Shown here: one piece after another, positions 34,530 to 43,705 of the stretch
How positions within the stretch are numbered: the first letter of the stretch is position 1
How the letters are laid out: the number at the start of each line of letters is the position of its first letter
Assembly: GCA_030706605.1 (NCBI GenBank)
Contig: JAUZOE010000003.1
Location: 1 to 64,000 of the forward strand
Length of the DNA stretch: 64,000 nt
Source of the DNA: Bacteroidota bacterium
Lineage (GTDB): Bacteria; Bacteroidota; Bacteroidia; Chitinophagales; Chitinophagaceae
Reading direction: 5' to 3'
Made by a program: the position numbers and the translations under genes
Notes under the pieces: model-generated
Told to the model about the DNA's origin: nothing
What the model saw: only the letters and a program-made list of their open reading frames with translations
Database searches by the model: none

Positions 34530-35129
34530 CTAGTTTAGAATGCGATAATATAAATTTTTAGCTTCGATTTTCATACCTGGATTATGGCCCTGAATAGCAA
34601 AATGTCCTGATTTGTATTCATCATCATCATAAGTCATCACTAATTTATCATTAATCCAGAACTGAATATGGTTTCCTACAGCTTTTATATGGTATGTAAA
34701 CCACACACCATCCTTGGTTAGTAACTCAGTTGCTTTCCCGGTAGGTTTACCCGGTTTCCATAACCAACCTGTATAAGCAGCCTGGTTATTACAAATCTGG
34801 GCTTCATATCCTCTTGGGAAACCATCTGGATTATCCACTGGTGGGTTGGCCCGGAAATAGAATCCACTATTGCTTTTTGCACCTTGATCTGATATCCGGA
34901 ATGTACCTTTCAACTCAAAGTCTGTACAACTCGCATCGGTATAAATATGCCCCATTCCACCTTCGCCTACCAAAACTCCATTTTGAACGGACCAGGTCGC
35001 TTTACCATGCACTGTCCATCCACTCAAGTCTTTACCATTAAATAAAGAAATCCATTTTGATTTATCCTGGCAGGTGCTAATAAGTCCTGTCAAGACTAAA
35101 GCAAAGGTTACTATTGATATTTTTTTCAT
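34530..35129 (-). CDS. DUF1080 (3-keto-disaccharide hydrolase-like) secreted protein
   Basis: The 199-residue protein has an N-terminal signal sequence with a Cys near residue 20 (possible but imperfect lipobox). The DUF1080 concanavalin-like fold follows: WISLFNGKDLSGWTVHGKATWSVQNG, SNSGFYFRANP, and a C-terminal GHFAIQGHNPGMKIEAKNLYYR. Members of this fold include 3-keto-glycoside hydrolases and glycan-binding domains. It forms a tight pair with the DUF3500 gene (7 bp) and lies 193 bp downstream of the SSS symporter. A role in sugar breakdown is inferred from this context. Confidence 0.88.
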   Translation of the reverse strand: MKKISIVTFALVLTGLISTCQDKSKWISLFNGKDLSGWTVHGKATWSVQNGVLVGEGGMGHIYTDASCTDFELKGTFRISDQGAKSNSGFYFRANPPVDNPDGFPRGYEAQICNNQAAYTGWLWKPGKPTGKATELLTKDGVWFTYHIKAVGNHIQFWINDKLVMTYDDDEYKSGHFAIQGHNPGMKIEAKNLYYRILN

Positions 35130-35322
35130 GATTTAATTTTTATTTTTTAAGGTATGTGGTACTTATTTATAATTAAACGAATCCTTACTCAACCGCTGTC
35201 TATCATGTGGCAGAAGTCTTTCCTTTCGCCAAAAAAATAATAGTCATAATAAGAGCAGAAATGAAAAAGCTTTATAAATAGCATTGCATTAATTTTTTGC
35301 CAATATTCCTGTGATATTGAAA

Positions 35323-36936
35323 TTAACTTAACCAGATATACAGGAATAAAGTGATCAATGAAAGTATAGCCAGGTGCAATCTCCAATCAGTAATTCCTTC
35401 AAATTTAGATATGCCTTTGCTATAATTAATTGTTGTTTTGGCAAGTTTCTCAGGTGCAGTTTTCACAGTGAATGCAGAAACTGCAAATAAGATTCCAGTA
35501 ATAAATATTTCTGCCCAAAGTCCCCGATATCCAAAATTCAAGGTTAGTTTATGATGAAGAAATGGAAATAATTCTTCGCCGGTAGCAGGTCCTAATAATT
35601 GGTCGATTACAAAGATTGTGGCCAGGACAATACCTACAGCTACAGATACTGCAGCTCCTTTTAAGGTTACTTTCTTGCTGACAATTCCGAAAAAAATCGC
35701 AGGGAAAACGGGGAGAACAAGATATGCTGTTATTGTTTGTAGGTATTTATAAATTCCTTCTTCATTTTTATAGACTAAATATGCAGCTCCAATTCCTAAA
35801 AAACTAACAATCAAAATAATAAAACGACCTAATCTAACCTGTCTTTTTTCAGGAATATTGGGATTAAACTCAACGATAAAGTCACGAACAACCAGTGTAG
35901 ATACTGAATTTAATACAGCTATCAGTGAAGTAACCAGAGCTGCCATCAAAGAGGCTAAAAGTAGGCCCCTAAATCCTGTGGGCAAAAGTTTGTTGAGTAA
36001 AAGAACGAATGTCTGCTTGGTCTCTTCGCCCTGCAGTTCACCAGGGAATAAAGCATATGCTATTACTCCTGGCAAGGCGAAAATAAAAATAGGGAGGAGT
36101 TTAAGTAAAACTGCAAACATAGCTCCCCATCTTGCATTTTTGATATCCGGAGCCGAAAGTACTCGTTGTACATTCACCTGATCAATACCCCAGTAAAAAA
36201 TCCCTGCATAAAATGCAGTCGCCAAGATGCCCCAAAATGGATATACAGGATCATCATAAGGTTTTGCAATTGTCATCATATCAGGCACTTTGGCCATCAG
36301 CCCATCCCATCCTCCAACTTTATCCAGGCCAATGAAAAGCATGATTGTTGATCCCGCAAGCATGATAACAACCTGTATCACATCTGTATAAGCAACAGCT
36401 GTAAACCCTCCAATCATAGTGAAGAAAGCTACAATTATCCCTATATAAAATACTGTGGTCATGATGTTCCATCCAAGTATGCTGTTGAGAACAAGGGCCC
36501 CGGCAAAGAGAGTAAATGCCAATTTAGTCATGATGCTAATGATCAGCATCATTCCCGAAAAGAAAGTACGGGCTCTCCGGTTATAACGCAATTCAAGAAA
36601 TTCCGGGATTGTGTAAATCTTGTTCTTCATGTAATAAGGAAAAAGTATCGCACAGGCAAATCCCAAAGTTATTGCACAAGTTAATTCGACCGAGCCGGCC
36701 GAAAGCCCATAACGATAGGAGTCTCCGGATAAACCAACCAGGTGTTCTGCCCCGATATTTGTTGCAAACATGGAGGCACCAACAATTGGCCACTTCATTG
36801 ATCTTCCACCCAGGAAAAAATTGGAACTGTTTTCTCCTACTTTTTTACTAATCGCCATATACAGGCCGAAAGAAAGACTGCCAATCATTATTACAGACAG
36901 CACAATCCAATCAAGAATAGTTAGTGAAAGGTTCAT
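35323..36936 (-). CDS. SSS-family sodium:solute symporter (SGLT-type sugar transporter)
   Basis: The 537-residue protein has about 14 transmembrane helices. SGLT/SSS signatures are FFLGGRSMKWPIVGASMFATNIGAEHLVGLSGDSYRYG near residues 40-75, IGGFTAVAYTDVIQVV near residue 170 and FYWGIDQVNVQRVLSAPDIKNARWGA near residue 245. These carriers use the Na+ gradient to import a sugar or similar solute. It is followed by DUF1080 and DUF3500 genes on the same strand, consistent with a sugar-utilisation set. The substrate is not determinable from sequence alone. The 721-bp region before it is noncoding. Confidence 0.94.
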   Translation of the reverse strand: MNLSLTILDWIVLSVIMIGSLSFGLYMAISKKVGENSSNFFLGGRSMKWPIVGASMFATNIGAEHLVGLSGDSYRYGLSAGSVELTCAITLGFACAILFPYYMKNKIYTIPEFLELRYNRRARTFFSGMMLIISIMTKLAFTLFAGALVLNSILGWNIMTTVFYIGIIVAFFTMIGGFTAVAYTDVIQVVIMLAGSTIMLFIGLDKVGGWDGLMAKVPDMMTIAKPYDDPVYPFWGILATAFYAGIFYWGIDQVNVQRVLSAPDIKNARWGAMFAVLLKLLPIFIFALPGVIAYALFPGELQGEETKQTFVLLLNKLLPTGFRGLLLASLMAALVTSLIAVLNSVSTLVVRDFIVEFNPNIPEKRQVRLGRFIILIVSFLGIGAAYLVYKNEEGIYKYLQTITAYLVLPVFPAIFFGIVSKKVTLKGAAVSVAVGIVLATIFVIDQLLGPATGEELFPFLHHKLTLNFGYRGLWAEIFITGILFAVSAFTVKTAPEKLAKTTINYSKGISKFEGITDWRLHLAILSLITLFLYIWLS

Positions 36937-37657
36937 TGTAATTAGTTAGTTTTAGTTCAATTTAAGGGCTTGCTTTTATATTAGTCAGGGCTTCCATTGT
37001 TTCTGAATGAAAATCCAATAGTTCCTATTTTATAGTAGCTATATCTTTCAGGGTTTTATATAATTGTTACCGAAAAATAACTTTGAAGTTGATTATCTAT
37101 TTAGTTGAATATATTTCCTGATTTTTCCAAGACCATGGAAAACGATCCTTCTAATATAGCTTCAAATAACTAAATCAAAACTGTGTCTGTGATAATAGCT
37201 TATTTAATAGAAATATCCCCTTCTTCCTGAAATAATTGATATTACTTTTATGCCTAAAAACCTCTTGAAAAATTTTGAATCTCAATCTTTATCTTCTGCA
37301 ATCTGTTCTATAATATCATAAGCTTAGCTTGTATGTAAGGAGAAGCAATAAAACTCCTGAAGCATGAATACTCATATCACAATCTCTATAAGCAATATTA
37401 ACACAAATCTACAACTTCAATTCAATTACTATGTTGAAGTAGTAATCAAAATCCAGCTAATCATTAAAATAAATTTGACTTATTTAATAGCTCCATCAAT
37501 TTAAACAATATTATTTTGGCTTAGAGAAATTTATACTGTAAATAATTGATTTATTATAAATCCCCGAAAATATTTAATACATTTAAATTTTAATATCGGG
37601 TATTAAAAAGAAATTAACATTTCATCACCATTTCATCATCATTTAAACTATAATTCT
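36937..37657. other. 721-bp AT-rich region with no gene
   Basis: This stretch separates the SSS symporter from mscL and is the longest gene-free interval in the window. It is very AT-rich, with no open frame of gene-like content, no tRNA, no strong inverted repeat and no consensus -33/-7 pair that I can find. It must hold the promoters of the two divergent neighbours. It could be a relic of a lost gene. Confidence 0.5.
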
Positions 37658-38038
37658 ATGAGTTTTGTTAAAGATTTCAAAGCCTTTGCCATGAAAGGGA
37701 ATGTCATGGATCTGGCTGTTGCAGTGATTATTGGCGCAGCTTTTGGCGCAATTGTGTCTTCATTAGTAGCTGACATTATTACTCCGCTACTACTAACCCC
37801 GGCACTTAATGCAGCGCATTTATCAAATATTAAAGAACTAAAATGGGGCAATGTGACTTATGGGAATTTTTTAGCCGCTGTAATTAATTTTATAGTAATA
37901 GCCTTGGTCATTTTTGCCCTTATCAAGTCAATAGCTTCGATGCAAAAGAAAAAAGAGGCTGTACCTCCGGCTCCTGCAGGCCCTTCTTCTACTGATCAAC
38001 TATTAATTGAAATAAGAGACGAACTTAGAAGCAAATAA
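37658..38038 (+). CDS. mscL: Large-conductance mechanosensitive channel MscL
   Basis: MscL is a pentameric channel that opens when membrane tension rises and so releases osmolytes. The 126-residue protein has KDFKAFAMKGNVMDLAVAVIIGAAFGAIVSSLVADIITPLL (N-terminal helix and TM1 pore lining), WGNVTYGNFLAAVINFIVIALVIFALIKSI (TM2), and a cytoplasmic helix ending TDQLLIEIRDELRSK. The length is normal for the family. A terminator-like hairpin follows 19 bp after the stop. Confidence 0.96.
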   Translation: MSFVKDFKAFAMKGNVMDLAVAVIIGAAFGAIVSSLVADIITPLLLTPALNAAHLSNIKELKWGNVTYGNFLAAVINFIVIALVIFALIKSIASMQKKKEAVPPAPAGPSSTDQLLIEIRDELRSK

Positions 38039-38046
38039 TAATTCAA

Positions 38047-38054
38047 TAAATTTG
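38047..38054 (+). promoter_or_regulatory. -7-like box (TAAATTTG) upstream of scpA
   Basis: This exact TAnnTTTG match lies 77 bp before the scpA start and directly before the mscL terminator hairpin, so the hairpin would lie in the scpA leader if this promoter is used. Confidence 0.35.
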
Positions 38055-38057
38055 CAC

Positions 38058-38087
38058 TCCCGGTGATGATGTCATCGGGAATTTTTT
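38058..38087 (+). terminator. Intrinsic terminator after mscL
   Basis: CCCGGTGA (38059-38066) and TCATCGGG (38072-38079) form an 8-bp stem with one G-U pair, extended by an outer T-A pair, followed by a T run at 38082-38087. Confidence 0.65.
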
Positions 38088-38131
38088 ACCTTGATTTTTG
38101 GTAAGAGGTTTTGCTTTGTAATAATTTTTAA

Positions 38132-38932
38132 ATGAATTCAGAAATTTATCAAATAAAATTGCCCCAGTTTGAAGGGCCCTTCGACCTGCTTTTATTTTTT
38201 ATTGAAAGAGATGAACTGGATATTTATAATATACCGATAACAAAAATTACCAATGAGTTCCTAGATTATATTCATAAAAGCGAGGCCTTAAATATTGAAC
38301 TAAGTAGTGAATTTATTTTGTTCATCAGTACCCTGATGCGTATAAAAGCTAAAATGCTTTTGCCGAGAAAAGAAATTGATAATGATGGGAATGAAATAGA
38401 CCCGCGACAGGAATTGGTTGATAAAATTCTGGAATATAAAAGGTTTAAGGAAGCTGCTACCCAAATGAGTGAGATGGAGGCGTTAAGAATGCTCATGGTA
38501 AAACGTGGAAATATTCAGGAAGAACTTTCTAAAGTTGGAGAAGCTGCTGTAGAAGGAACAGAGATACAAACGGTTACCTTATTCAAATTACTGAAAGCTT
38601 TTGAAAAAGTAGCGCAGCGCCTTTATGAAAAAAAACACCAGCCAAGGCATACCGTTATCAGTTACAATTATACTATGGAAGGTACCCGAAAATATATGCT
38701 TGACCTTATTAAGAATGAACGTAAAATCTCTTTTGAAAAAATATATGATATATGTGAAGATCGTATTCATGCACTCTTCCTTTTTTTGAATATGCTCGAA
38801 CTGATTCAGGCAAAATATATGATCATAATTATGGGTCAAGGGTTCAATAATTTTATACTTGAATATAATGAAGAAAGAGTGGAAGAAGCAGAACCTGCAG
38901 AAGAAAATAGTGTGGATACTTCACTGAATTAA
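38132..38932 (+). CDS. scpA: Segregation and condensation protein A
   Basis: ScpA is the kleisin subunit that bridges the Smc heads, with ScpB, in the bacterial condensin complex. The 266-residue protein begins with YQIKLPQFEGPFDLLLFFIERDELDIYNIPITKIT, the ScpA N-terminal signature, followed by SSEFILFISTLMRIKAKMLLP, a variable acidic/helical middle, and a winged-helix-like C-terminus (FLFLNMLELIQAKY). scpB and smc are not in the window. The acidic tail (EERVEEAEPAEENS) is longer than usual. Confidence 0.95.
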   Translation: MNSEIYQIKLPQFEGPFDLLLFFIERDELDIYNIPITKITNEFLDYIHKSEALNIELSSEFILFISTLMRIKAKMLLPRKEIDNDGNEIDPRQELVDKILEYKRFKEAATQMSEMEALRMLMVKRGNIQEELSKVGEAAVEGTEIQTVTLFKLLKAFEKVAQRLYEKKHQPRHTVISYNYTMEGTRKYMLDLIKNERKISFEKIYDICEDRIHALFLFLNMLELIQAKYMIIIMGQGFNNFILEYNEERVEEAEPAEENSVDTSLN

Positions 38933-39005
38933 AAGGATTAGCATGTCCGCTAGGAAAGATTGAGTACAGCTATATTTTGTCCAATATTTTTCTCAAAAAA
39001 AGCAA

Positions 39006-41126
39006 CTATTGGGCTATCACTTTTGTTACTTTACCAATATCTTCTGATATTTTGTAAATAAAATTAAGTTGATCATTCAGAGAGCTATCAGGCGCTGATT
39101 TTTCAATAAATGAAAGCTGCTTATCCGTTTCATCAGTATTAACAATATAAGTTTCATCTAATAGCTTCAGATTTTTTTCCAGGTTTAAAATAGTGCGCTT
39201 TATCGGCTTTATGATTTCTTTAGGGTAAGACTTATCATTATTGACCATTGCAGGAGCAAGACTCGCAATATTGGAAGAAAGTACATGATTTAAAACAACG
39301 AACTCATAAATTTCCTTTCTATGTTTTTGCTTACTTTTTGGTTCGCTGAGCATTCGATGCAGGGCTGATGAGAGGTTAGCCGTGCTTACAAATAATTCTT
39401 TTCTTACTAATTTATAATCCAGTGAAGATATCTTATTCCCGAAAAGTTGTTCTTTCAGTTTTTTCAGATAATCAATATTGGCTTTTAAAACACTGGCCAT
39501 ATAGCCTTGCAATTGTTCTGACTCCCAATGTGGGAATAAGAAATAGCTGGCGAGGAATGCGAGTAAAGAAGCTATGGCAGTGTCAGCTAAACGTTCGCCT
39601 GCGATATTTACAGCACCAAGTCCCAGGAAATGAAACAGGATAAGTACATAGGGCGTTAGAAAGAAAACCATTACTATATAATTTAACCGTATAAAAGTAT
39701 AGGTGCCAATCATGAAAAACACAATCAGTGCAAATAGTATATTTTGGTTATCAATAAAAGTAAGAATTAATAAACCCATAAAACCTCCGCTAATGGTACC
39801 CATAAGCCTGTCGAAATTCTTTTGTTTAGTGAGACTGAATCCAGGTTTTAAGATAATAATGATCGTCATTAAAATCCAATAACTGTGGTGACCATGCGAA
39901 ATTAATTTTGCAATGGCATACCCAACACCACAGGTAATCATCATGCGAAATGAATGCCTGAAAATAGAGGAAGTAATTGTCAGGTTATTTTTAAGCACCA
40001 CACCATTAATTTTCTGATGAGTAACAAACTTTGCATATTCTTTTTTGCTACGCAGAGCTCCTTTCTCTATTCTTTTTTCATTGAAATAATTTAATATTTC
40101 ATCAACTTTTTCACCAAGATTACGAAGATTCAACAATATTTTTTTGAGAGTAATGGTGCTGCTCTTATCATTAATAGCATCAATTTTTTCTTTGAAATTT
40201 TTAAGCGAAGGAATTAATTCAAACTGTTTTTTATAGGAGCTGTTTGACTGAATAGCTTCCCCTATATTATCCATTTCGCGGGCAATATTTTTTACAATAG
40301 CAGATACCTCTTCTAATATCCCTGTCGTGGCAAAATTCTTTCTCAATAATGCATAATCATACCAGCTTGCCATTATATGTTCAAAAAGATCTACTACATC
40401 CACGAATGTTAATACGAGTAATCGTCCTGAATGAGAAGATTCCTTTATTAACTCACGGTTTTTAAATAATAGTTCTCTTACAATATCTTGTTTTTCATTC
40501 ACGATTACCTGCTGATCCAATAGCTTCCGATATTGCTCTTCCAGATCAGTGGCAGGGTTATACATTTCAGATTTGATTAATAAATAATTTGCCGTTTCAT
40601 GAATACAGTCGCCCAGTGACCTTTGTGCAGGCCGGTATGGTGTAATCCGGTAAAATAATAATGCAATACTCATATACCAAAGGCCTCCGGCTAATATTTC
40701 TAAACTCCCGGTTATTATTTCCCCGGGCGGATGCAGTGAGGACATGGTTAAAATCATGATCAGTAATGATGCTGTCCCAATGGAGGAAGCACGATCTCCA
40801 TAAACCGAAAACATGGTGAATATAAACGTGGAAAGTAAAATCAATACACCTAATAACAAGATATTATTGTTTAATAATCCTGTTAGCAGGGCCATTATAA
40901 AAACGAAAATATTGCAATACAACATTCCATTTCTCTTATGAACAACAGGACCCGGACCATCACTTATGCTAATACACACGGCACCCAAAGAAATAGTTAT
41001 TCCGGTTTCAAAATTGCCCAGGTATGAAAAAACTACAGCAGGAATAATAATTTCCAGAGTAACACGAATGCCATCAGCAAGGTATTGGCTGAATAAAAAA
41101 TATCTTATTTGTTGGGTTCTTTCCAT
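39006..41126 (-). CDS. FUSC/YccS-family inner-membrane protein (putative aromatic-acid or small-solute exporter)
   Basis: The 706-residue protein has the FUSC two-lobe layout: a first set of about six transmembrane helices (residues 15-160), a soluble helical region (about 165-390), and a second helical membrane block (about 395-530, with GVGYAIAKLISHGHHSYWILMTIIIILKPGFSLTKQKNFDRLMGT), then a cytoplasmic coiled region. FUSC proteins such as AaeB and YccS are thought to export aromatic acids or other small molecules; the substrate here is unknown. It is divergent from an ArsR-type gene, with a palindrome between them. Confidence 0.9.
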   Translation of the reverse strand: MERTQQIRYFLFSQYLADGIRVTLEIIIPAVVFSYLGNFETGITISLGAVCISISDGPGPVVHKRNGMLYCNIFVFIMALLTGLLNNNILLLGVLILLSTFIFTMFSVYGDRASSIGTASLLIMILTMSSLHPPGEIITGSLEILAGGLWYMSIALLFYRITPYRPAQRSLGDCIHETANYLLIKSEMYNPATDLEEQYRKLLDQQVIVNEKQDIVRELLFKNRELIKESSHSGRLLVLTFVDVVDLFEHIMASWYDYALLRKNFATTGILEEVSAIVKNIAREMDNIGEAIQSNSSYKKQFELIPSLKNFKEKIDAINDKSSTITLKKILLNLRNLGEKVDEILNYFNEKRIEKGALRSKKEYAKFVTHQKINGVVLKNNLTITSSIFRHSFRMMITCGVGYAIAKLISHGHHSYWILMTIIIILKPGFSLTKQKNFDRLMGTISGGFMGLLILTFIDNQNILFALIVFFMIGTYTFIRLNYIVMVFFLTPYVLILFHFLGLGAVNIAGERLADTAIASLLAFLASYFLFPHWESEQLQGYMASVLKANIDYLKKLKEQLFGNKISSLDYKLVRKELFVSTANLSSALHRMLSEPKSKQKHRKEIYEFVVLNHVLSSNIASLAPAMVNNDKSYPKEIIKPIKRTILNLEKNLKLLDETYIVNTDETDKQLSFIEKSAPDSSLNDQLNFIYKISEDIGKVTKVIAQ

Positions 41127-41225
41127 GAATTATCATGCAAAGAAATGGTAAAATTTTGCCTTTGAATAAAACCTGACAATTTACATAGAGTTACTATCAT
41201 TTTTTTTCTATAAAATTGGTACCTT

Positions 41226-41247
41226 GTCGTTACATATTTGTAATGAC
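41226..41247. promoter_or_regulatory. 22-bp palindrome overlapping the ArsR start codon: candidate operator
   Basis: GTCGTTACA (41226-41234) and TGTAATGAC (41239-41247) are inverted repeats with a 4-bp centre and one mismatch. The right arm contains the ATG of the ArsR-type gene. A dyad of this size at the start is the typical binding site of an ArsR-family dimer and would allow autorepression. It also lies 100 bp from the start of the divergent FUSC gene. Confidence 0.6.
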
Positions 41248-41560
41248 ATTTCACAAAAAAGAAGAATTTAGCAAGAAAAAACAGCAACTGGCTTTATTGG
41301 CTAAATCTATTTCGCATCCTGCACGTATTTCTATTTTGAAAATTCTTTCCAAAAAAGAAAGATGTAATTGTAATGATTTTGTCGAAGTGCTTCCACTTAC
41401 TCAATCCACTGTATCGCAACATTTAAAAGAATTAAAAAAGTGTAACCTGATAGATGGTACTTTGGAAGGTACCAATAGTATTTACACACTGAATAAGGCT
41501 GGAATTAAGGAATTTGAGAAGGAATTTAGAAAGTTGATTAAATCAATTTCTGTGAAATAA
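41243..41560 (+). CDS. ArsR/SmtB-type winged-helix transcriptional regulator
   Basis: The 105-residue protein has an ArsR helix-turn-helix (ISHPARISILKILSK, then LTQSTVSQHLKELKKCNLIDG) and a beta-wing (EGTNSIYTLN). A CNCN motif (RCNCNDF) precedes the recognition helix, where ArsR proteins carry the metal(loid)-binding CxC of the alpha-3 site. The sequence is compatible with metal or thiol sensing, but the spacing should be checked against known sites. The ATG at 41243 is chosen. An in-frame TTG at 41216 would add nine residues outside the fold. It is divergent from a FUSC gene, its likely target together with itself (inferred). Confidence 0.88.
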   Translation: MTFHKKEEFSKKKQQLALLAKSISHPARISILKILSKKERCNCNDFVEVLPLTQSTVSQHLKELKKCNLIDGTLEGTNSIYTLNKAGIKEFEKEFRKLIKSISVK

Positions 41561-41685
41561 TTATAGTAAAAATGGAATATTTAAAGAGAGCTTGTTTTTC
41601 TTATTAGAATTGAAGTTACCAGTAGGGAAAAATGATTTTTTACTTAAAATGAACAATTAAAATATTATAACCGATTAGGATTTTT

Positions 41686-41693
41686 TAAATTTG
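41686..41693 (+). promoter_or_regulatory. -7 box (TAAATTTG) for the 2-oxoacid:ferredoxin oxidoreductase gene
   Basis: This exact TAnnTTTG match lies 17 bp upstream of the ATG at 41711. No -33 TTTG is visible at the usual spacing. Confidence 0.45.
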
Positions 41694-41710
41694 CATATTC
41701 AATTTTTACC

Positions 41711-43558
41711 ATGGATAAAAAAGAAGAAATATTACAGGAAGTAGTGATAAAATTTGCCGGAGATAGTGGGGATGGCATGCAACTTACCGGAACACAATTT
41801 ACCAATAATACGGCCTTAATGGGTTTGGACCTTGCTACTTTTCCAGACTTCCCCGCAGAAATAAGGGCTCCGATAGGTACTTTGCCGGGTGTAAGTGGAT
41901 TTCAATTAAGATTTTCAGGTGATAGAATCTTTACGCCAGGTGATACCTGTGATGTATTGGTAGCAATGAATGCCGCAGCACTTAAAACCAATTTAAAGGC
42001 TTTAAAAAAGGGTGGAAAAATAATCGTAAATATTGCCGGATTTGACACTAAAAATTTACGATTAGCCAATTATCCTGATGGGGTAAATCCTTTGGAAGAT
42101 GGGAGTCTTGAGGGTTATGAACTAATTAGTATAGATGTTACCAAAATTACCCGTGAGGCTTTGAAGGATTTTACGATGGGGACAAAAGAAAAAGATAGAG
42201 CCAAAAATATGTTTGTGCTTGGTTTTTTATATTGGATGTATAACCGAAGTATGGAGAATACTGTCCGGTTTTTAAAAGAAAAATTTTCTAAAAAACCTGA
42301 AATCCTGGAGAGTAATCTTAAAGTACTTCAGGCCGGATATAATTATGGCGATACCACTGAAACTTTTACCACACGATATTCTGTAAAAAAAGCAAAAATG
42401 CCAGCCGGTAATTACCGCAGTATTATGGGAAACCAGGGTGTGGCATATGGTTTAATAGCAGCTTCACAAAAAAGTGGATTACAATTATTTTTGGGCTCTT
42501 ATCCAATTACGCCTGCGAGTGATATTTTACATGAACTAAGCCGTCATAAAGCTTTTGGGGTAAAGACATTCCAGGCAGAGGATGAAATTGCAGCTATCAG
42601 TTCTGCAATCGGTGCTGCATATGGAGGAAGCCTTGGCGTAACGACAACAAGTGGACCGGGTATGGCATTAAAAGCGGAAGCCATGGGATTAGCTGTAATG
42701 TTGGAAATTCCTTTGTTGATTTGTGATGTACAAAGAGGAGGTCCTTCTACTGGCTTGCCAACTAAAACGGAACAAAGTGATTTATTACAGGCGTATTATG
42801 GAAGAAATGGAGAATGTCCAATGCCTGTAATTTCTGCATCTACGCCAAGTGATTGTTTTAGTGCAGTTTATGAGGCAGTACGCATTGCCGTGCAACATAT
42901 GACCCCTGTAATATTTCTAAGTGACGGATACATTGCCAATGGTGCAGAACCCTGGAAATATCCTGAAAGTAAGGATTTGCCAGAAATAAAAGTGAGTTTC
43001 AAAAAAGAACTTGGACATAATGAAGAAGTTTTTCAACCTTACCTGAGGGATGAAAAATTAGTAAGAGAATGGGCGGTGCCCGGATTTGCAGGATTGGAAC
43101 ATAGAGTTGGAGGATTGGAAAAACAGAACATAACAGGGAATGTAAGCTATGATCCGGAAAATCACCAGCTAATGGTAAAAATCCGGGAGGAGAAAATTGA
43201 TAAAATTGCAGATTATATTCCTGAACAGACAATTGACAATGGCCCAGAAAAGGGAAAAGTATTGGTTATAGGATGGGGAAGCACATATGGAGCTATCAAA
43301 AGTGCTGTAGTAGATCTGCTGGCAGAAGGTAAATCAGTTTCGCATGTGCATCTGCGTTATATTCGACCTTTTCCAAAGAACTTAGGTGATTTAATTAAAA
43401 ATTTTGAGCAAGTTCTGATTCCTGAATTAAATAATGGGCAACTGATAAAAATTATCCGCGATCAATATTTTGTGGATGCAAAAGGCTATAATAAAATAAT
43501 GGGAGTTCCCTTTACTAAACATGAGTTGATAGATGAAATCAGGAAAATGATTTCATAA
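41711..43558 (+). CDS. korA: 2-oxoglutarate/2-oxoacid:ferredoxin oxidoreductase, fused gamma-alpha subunit
   Basis: This 615-residue protein has an N-terminal gamma domain (about residues 10-190; VIKFAGDSGDGMQLTGTQF, FPDFPAEIRAPIGTLPGVSGFQ) fused to the alpha subunit (about 220-615; GNQGVAYGLIAASQKSG, GSYPITPASDILHELS, FQAEDEIAAISSAIGAAYGG, TTTSGPGMALKAEAMG). The complex oxidises 2-oxoacids such as 2-oxoglutarate to acyl-CoA, reducing ferredoxin, and needs a beta subunit that binds thiamine diphosphate. The beta subunit gene is normally adjacent, but here the next gene is convergent pgl. It must be encoded elsewhere or be missing. Confidence 0.93.
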   Translation: MDKKEEILQEVVIKFAGDSGDGMQLTGTQFTNNTALMGLDLATFPDFPAEIRAPIGTLPGVSGFQLRFSGDRIFTPGDTCDVLVAMNAAALKTNLKALKKGGKIIVNIAGFDTKNLRLANYPDGVNPLEDGSLEGYELISIDVTKITREALKDFTMGTKEKDRAKNMFVLGFLYWMYNRSMENTVRFLKEKFSKKPEILESNLKVLQAGYNYGDTTETFTTRYSVKKAKMPAGNYRSIMGNQGVAYGLIAASQKSGLQLFLGSYPITPASDILHELSRHKAFGVKTFQAEDEIAAISSAIGAAYGGSLGVTTTSGPGMALKAEAMGLAVMLEIPLLICDVQRGGPSTGLPTKTEQSDLLQAYYGRNGECPMPVISASTPSDCFSAVYEAVRIAVQHMTPVIFLSDGYIANGAEPWKYPESKDLPEIKVSFKKELGHNEEVFQPYLRDEKLVREWAVPGFAGLEHRVGGLEKQNITGNVSYDPENHQLMVKIREEKIDKIADYIPEQTIDNGPEKGKVLVIGWGSTYGAIKSAVVDLLAEGKSVSHVHLRYIRPFPKNLGDLIKNFEQVLIPELNNGQLIKIIRDQYFVDAKGYNKIMGVPFTKHELIDEIRKMIS

Positions 43559-43705
43559 TTACCGCATGTTTTTTTGTGATCTGAATTATTTTCCTGCACT
43601 TAACCCGCTTTTATAATCTGGGGGCCTTGAGTCTTGTTTTTCTAAGGGCTTCAATTTATTTTAAGGAAATATAACGATACCTGAAAAAGGTTATCAACCA
43701 TTGAC

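Noticed and set aside
36937-37657. CRISPR array or tandem repeats in the gene-free interval
   Set aside because: I saw no regularly spaced direct repeats.
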